Assembly: GCF_003003265.1 (NCBI RefSeq)
Contig: NZ_PVTL01000003.1
Location: 248,001-312,000 of the forward strand
Reading direction: 5' to 3'
DNA length: 64,000 nt
From: Glaciihabitans tibetensis
Lineage (GTDB): Bacteria; Actinomycetota; Actinomycetes; Actinomycetales; Microbacteriaceae
In this document: positions 61,059 through 64,000 of the stretch, in pieces
Position numbering within the stretch: position 1 is the stretch's first letter
Layout: every line of letters begins with the position of its first letter
Notes under the pieces: model-generated
Seen by the model: only the letters and a program-made list of their open reading frames with translations
The model's database searches: none
Told to the model about the DNA's origin: nothing
Made by a program: the position numbers and the translations under genes

Positions 61059-61625
61059 TCACCAGATGCCCAGGTGGTCTAGCAGGATCCGTGTGCCGAT
61101 GAGGATGAGCACGATCCCGCCGGCTACTTCTGCTGGCTTGCCCAGCCGTGCTCCAACGCGTCGGCCGATGACTACGCCGAGGAAGGCGAGTACCAGGGTC
61201 GTCGCTCCGATCAGGGAGACTGCGCCGATGATCGAGACGGGGACGAAGGCGAGGGTGATGCCGACGGCGAGTGCGTCGATGCTGGTAGCAAGGGCCAGCA
61301 CCAGGAGCTCGCGAATGTGCAGGCGGTCAAAGTCCCGACCGGTGTCTACATGAGTGGAAAAGGCCTCCCAGAGCATTTTGCCGCCGACGAGAAGGAGAAG
61401 ACCGAACGCGATCCAGTGGTCGATTCCGGTGATGTACCGAGCGAACTGGCTGCCCAAGAACCAGCCGAGAAGTGGCATGAGAGCTTGGAACAGACCAAAT
61501 GTAAAGGCAATGATCGAAGCGTTCCGAAGATTGAATTTACGCATGTGCAGGCCCTTGGTGAGCGCAACAGCGAAGGCGTCTGCGGAGACACCGAGAGCAA
61601 TAAGAAAGAGGGCCCAGAAGGTCAT
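61059..61625 (-). CDS. mntP: Manganese efflux pump MntP
   Basis: A 188-residue six-helix MntP. The typical metal-coordinating segments are GVSADAFAVALTKGL, ATSIDALAVGITLAF and the late IGRRVGARLGKPAEVAGGIVLILIGTRIL. It exports Mn2+. ATG 61625 (MTFWALFL) is chosen over a longer frame. The 120-nt upstream leader shows some inverted repeats, but I could not identify a yybP-ykoY riboswitch. Convergent with the ArsR/EamA operon. Confidence 0.93.
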   Translation of the reverse strand: MTFWALFLIALGVSADAFAVALTKGLHMRKFNLRNASIIAFTFGLFQALMPLLGWFLGSQFARYITGIDHWIAFGLLLLVGGKMLWEAFSTHVDTGRDFDRLHIRELLVLALATSIDALAVGITLAFVPVSIIGAVSLIGATTLVLAFLGVVIGRRVGARLGKPAEVAGGIVLILIGTRILLDHLGIW

Positions 61626-61749
61626 GGCGGATTGGCCTTTCATGCGACAGGCCGAACCGCAGAGAAGGGTGCGTTCGGCATTGATGGATGCCGAAGGTCT
61701 CGTTCGCCCGTCAATAACCGGGTGGCACGCCGGGTGAAAAATCACCAGT

Positions 61750-62163
61750 ATGTCGACGTACCTCCGCGCCCCAAATATCGAGGCGGGTCGGGAACTACTC
61801 CCCTTCGTGATTCCATCGTACCTAATGCCGTGTGGTGTCCTGCGTGGTTCAGAACTGTCGAAAACCTCTAACGCGATCGGCTCAGCCGGAATTGATCGTT
61901 ATCGAACAGCTGGCACGTCAACGGTTAAGGGAATTGAAGTATTGGTCGACGCGTTCCGCAACGGTTGGGATATTGCAGACCTGCTCACAAGCTACTCGGA
62001 TAGGGAGCTCGCGGATTTCCTTATCGGAGGCGTCCTAGAAGGTGCCTGTCTGGGCGTGACGGCAGGCAGTTCGGGCGGGATTGCTCTTGCCGTTTCCTAT
62101 CCCATCTGTGCAGGATTTGCGACGATAGTCGGTGAAGCGATTAGTATCGCGATCGATGGCTAG
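61750..62163 (+). CDS. Small protein with hydrophobic Gly-rich C-terminus, bacteriocin-like
   Basis: The open frame encodes up to 137 residues; the true start is uncertain (ATG 61750, ATG 61828, or a start near 61940 close to an AAGGGA motif). The first half is polar. The last 50 residues (LADFLIGGVLEGACLGVTAGSSGG, then IALAVSYPICAGFATIVGEAISIAI) are rich in Gly, Ala and Ile with two cysteines, like the membrane-active part of class II bacteriocins. The codon use is lower in GC than in the neighbours. A small two-helix protein gene follows. Function not proven. Confidence 0.45.
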   Translation: MSTYLRAPNIEAGRELLPFVIPSYLMPCGVLRGSELSKTSNAIGSAGIDRYRTAGTSTVKGIEVLVDAFRNGWDIADLLTSYSDRELADFLIGGVLEGACLGVTAGSSGGIALAVSYPICAGFATIVGEAISIAIDG

Positions 62164-62220
62164 GGTTACGGGGAAAGCCCAAGACAGCTCACCTGCATGC
62201 GACGACGATAGGCCACACCG

Positions 62221-62442
62221 ATGACGCGCAAGATCGCGACAGCTCTGATTGCACTGGGCATCTTCGGGCTGGTGACCGGCTTCCGTGTGCTTGTCCGCGA
62301 ACAGTGGGGCGCCGGAATCTACAGTGCAGGAGGAGTCATCTTGCTTGCCGTCGGCGTCCTACTGTACGTACGGAACTTCAAGAAAGCGCGCAACAAGTCC
62401 ACGAGCGCCAAACGCGAGCCAACATTTGGTGACGAGACCTAG
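62221..62442 (+). CDS. Small two-helix membrane protein
   Basis: A 73-residue protein with two transmembrane helices (TRKIATALIALGIFGLVTGFRVL; GAGIYSAGGVILLAVGVLLYV) and a basic tail (FKKARNKSTSAKREP). It follows the bacteriocin-like ORF by 57 nt. Small two- or three-helix proteins in this position are often immunity proteins, but nothing in the sequence proves that. Confidence 0.6.
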   Translation: MTRKIATALIALGIFGLVTGFRVLVREQWGAGIYSAGGVILLAVGVLLYVRNFKKARNKSTSAKREPTFGDET

Positions 62443-62773
62443 TCGGGCCTCAGTTGAATGATGGGCCTCTCTACGTGGGTCTGATCGCGTACTGAGCGGT
62501 GATCATCGCAAGCTTTGACTATGGTCCTGGGTAGTTAGGACCTCGGGAGCATAACTGCCTCCGGATACTATCTCTCGGGTACTCGCTATGCGTCATGGCG
62601 CGAAACATTCTTCTCAAGGATGACACGTAGCCGCTAAGAAATCCCGCTATTCAGGACGCAGACATCCCTCGAAGGGCATCGACAAGGCGCGCCCAACGCG
62701 CCGCTCTATGAACGGCGGGCGTCGCGAGGGCGCCATCTTGATCAGCATTTTTCATGAAAGGCATCCTGTACAA
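62443..62773. other. Intergenic region, lower GC
   Basis: I find no gene or repeat that I can support in these 331 nt. The base composition is nearer to 55 percent GC by eye, unlike the rest of the window. Confidence 0.5.
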
Positions 62774-62974
62774 ATGAATGAACCAGATTCTCGCACGAAG
62801 GCTGCCGCTTACGTTCCCTGGATTCCCTTAGTCAGTACAGGTTCGATCGGGGCGGCTATTGCATTTTCTCGATCTGGCGCGGACGGAACCTCGATCGCAC
62901 TGGGGGTACTCGCTGTCCTCATCGCAGTTGTGGGGATCGTGGGAATGGCCCGGGTTTGGCGCCGCCGCCACTGA
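62774..62974 (+). CDS. Small two-helix membrane protein
   Basis: A 66-residue protein beginning MNEPDSRTKAAAYVPWIPLVSTGSIGAAIAF, with a second helix (GTSIALGVLAVLIAVVGIVGMARVW) and a basic end. ATG 62774 is favoured over the longer frame from 62708 because the extra residues are not membrane-like. It lies in the AT-richer stretch and has no recognised family. Confidence 0.5.
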   Translation: MNEPDSRTKAAAYVPWIPLVSTGSIGAAIAFSRSGADGTSIALGVLAVLIAVVGIVGMARVWRRRH

Positions 62975-63506
62975 GCAAACGCATCGATACGTCGATGACA
63001 AGCGATCGTACGAGTTAGCCGCACGCTGCACGTGAATTCGCATGCTCGACGCATCGTTATGTCCTATGAGAGCGCCGTGCTTGATCGCGGCGAGCGGTTC
63101 GTCTAGATCGCGTCGTACTTGTCGCCGCCTTCGCGGTGTAATTGTCGCGACAGAAGTTCCAGCTCGCGCTCGCTGATGCGTCTCGTATCTCTTGGGATAC
63201 GCGATGTCTCGGAGCCTTGACAGGGACTAGCTCCGAACGGCCGGTTTCTTGTGGTGCGGCGATTCTCATAACTACGTCGCATAACCTCCTGCCGCGATGC
63301 CAGTACTCACTGATGGATATGGGACACTCCGGGGTCGCGGTGTCAACATTTATCGGCTGCATCCCCGTATCGACGCTCCAGCAATCACCGACCGGAAACA
63401 GGACCTCGACGTGAGTAGCCACACGTGCTGGCTGCAAGCGTGCGGTCCTCCGGTCGAACCAGAACGGGAGCAGGCAGCAATGGCCGCTTCAATCGAACAG
63501 CGGCGC
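62975..63506. other. Region without a supported gene
   Basis: Several short open frames occur on both strands here, but none shows coding bias, ribosome-binding sites or a recognisable domain. The GC content is lower than in the surrounding operons. It may be a decayed gene region. Confidence 0.5.
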
Positions 63507-64000
63507 CTACGTGCGCGCTATCAGAACCGCGTCGATGGCGTTTCTCGTCCCGTCGGCGGTCTCGACCGGGCGCAGAACTCGTTCGCACGTCGTGATCGTC
63601 AGCCCCGCTACGGCATCGGCGAGTAGCTCCGGTGTGTAGAGGATGTCGGCGCGCTGCGGTCCGCCGACGCCGTCGATGATGTTGGTGCGATCGTGCCCGA
63701 TGACCACGAGGTGTCCTCCCGGGGCGAGTGAGGCTACGGCGCCCGTGATCGCGCGGCGCAGCTCAGGCTCAGTGAGGTGGAGGTAGGCAATCACGACAAG
63801 GTCGACTGGCTTCGGCGCACGCCACGTGGTGGCGTCGGCAACCTGCCAGTCGACGTCCACCCCAGCTCGTTGTGAACGCGCCCGTGCGACGTCGATCCCG
63901 GCGGAAGAGAAGTCGACTCCCGTGGTCGTCCAGCCTCGAGATGCGAGCCAGATGGCATTGCGCCCCTCGCCGCAGCCGAGGTCGACTGCGGTGCCGGGCG
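63507..64000 (-). CDS. Class I SAM-dependent methyltransferase, N-terminus outside window
   Basis: The frame is open to the window edge. From there it reads PGTAVDLGCGEGRNAIWLASRG (motif I, SAM binding), TTTGVDFSSAGIDVARA, then DWQVADATTW and VDLVVIAYLHL, and ends with a typical beta-hairpin. It is a generic class I methyltransferase of the kind seen in tellurite-resistance and ubiE-like families; the substrate is unknown. The ATG at 63860 is internal to the fold, so the gene begins beyond the window. Confidence 0.88.
   Translation of the reverse strand, partial: PGTAVDLGCGEGRNAIWLASRGWTTTGVDFSSAGIDVARARSQRAGVDVDWQVADATTWRAPKPVDLVVIAYLHLTEPELRRAITGAVASLAPGGHLVVIGHDRTNIIDGVGGPQRADILYTPELLADAVAGLTITTCERVLRPVETADGTRNAIDAVLIART

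Noticed and set aside
61626..61745. yybP-ykoY manganese riboswitch before mntP
   Set aside because: The leader has inverted repeats and a GAGACC, but I could not fit the conserved core in order, so I do not claim it.
63142..63414. Open frame of 90 codons starting MSRQKFQLAL
   Set aside because: No coding bias, no family and overlapping equally long frames on the other strand.

Overview
The window is high-GC, densely packed DNA from an actinobacterium, most likely a member of the Microbacteriaceae. That placement is inferred from gene content and protein style: a MoeZ-type adenylyltransferase with a rhodanese domain, DUF7144, DUF6510 and DUF998 proteins, many GTG starts, and 4-nt ATGA/GTGA gene overlaps. 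I saw no rRNA, tRNA, CRISPR array, insertion sequence or prophage. Both ends cut a gene: mrpC on the left and a methyltransferase on the right.

Layout. 0-3.2 kb: the end of an Mrp Na+/H+ antiporter operon (mrpC'-D-E-F-G). 3.2-8.5 kb: branched-chain amino acid genes ilvD-ilvB-ilvN-ilvC, closed by a strong stem-loop. 8.6-12.1 kb: a GPP34 protein, a broken TmrB-like ATPase, a GDSL hydrolase, an HD protein and a DUF998 membrane protein behind a 15-bp tandem repeat array. 12.1-20.8 kb: molybdenum biology, with a sulfite-oxidase-like enzyme, a ferredoxin reductase, a small zinc-ribbon protein, moaD, moaE, a moaC-mogA fusion, moeA and moeZ. A reductase and a ketoacyl synthase III are interspersed. 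20.9-29.5 kb: NhaA, an acetamidase/formamidase, an HpxZ/AtzH-amidase fusion, a GNAT-GrpB fusion, VapBC, an FMN-type protein, a CPA1 antiporter and an SDR.

29.6-48.9 kb is dominated by purine catabolism, interrupted by unrelated cargo. Uricase, UraH, OHCU decarboxylase, AllB, AllC and PucG together cover urate to oxalurate plus glycine. A MocA-like nucleotidyltransferase, a deaminase and a divergent 8-oxoguanine-deaminase-like protein accompany them. The cargo includes a RelE/Phd pair, an SDR-SnoaL-TetR-Ddn operon, and a macro-domain protein next to a RES/Xre toxin-antitoxin pair. PucG should make oxalurate. The HpxZ-amidase fusion 7 kb away is a reasonable candidate for taking that product further.

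47.3-55.7 kb looks like a dedicated uptake and catabolic locus for an unknown, probably nitrogen-containing cyclic compound. It holds a PDR-type reductase and an XRE-cupin regulator facing a cytosine-deaminase-like amidohydrolase, a complete ABC importer, an FAD oxidoreductase and a creatininase-family hydrolase. A 21-bp palindrome lies between the two arms. This is the best candidate in the window for an undescribed pathway.

55.7-64 kb: a PdxH-like oxidase, three consecutive CPBP membrane proteases, an ArsR regulator with a His-tailed EamA transporter, and MntP. An AT-richer stretch then carries small membrane or bacteriocin-like ORFs, followed by the truncated methyltransferase. Several short in-frame tandem duplications (6-26 bp units) recur across the window, and several promoters lie so close to the start codon that leaderless transcripts are likely.
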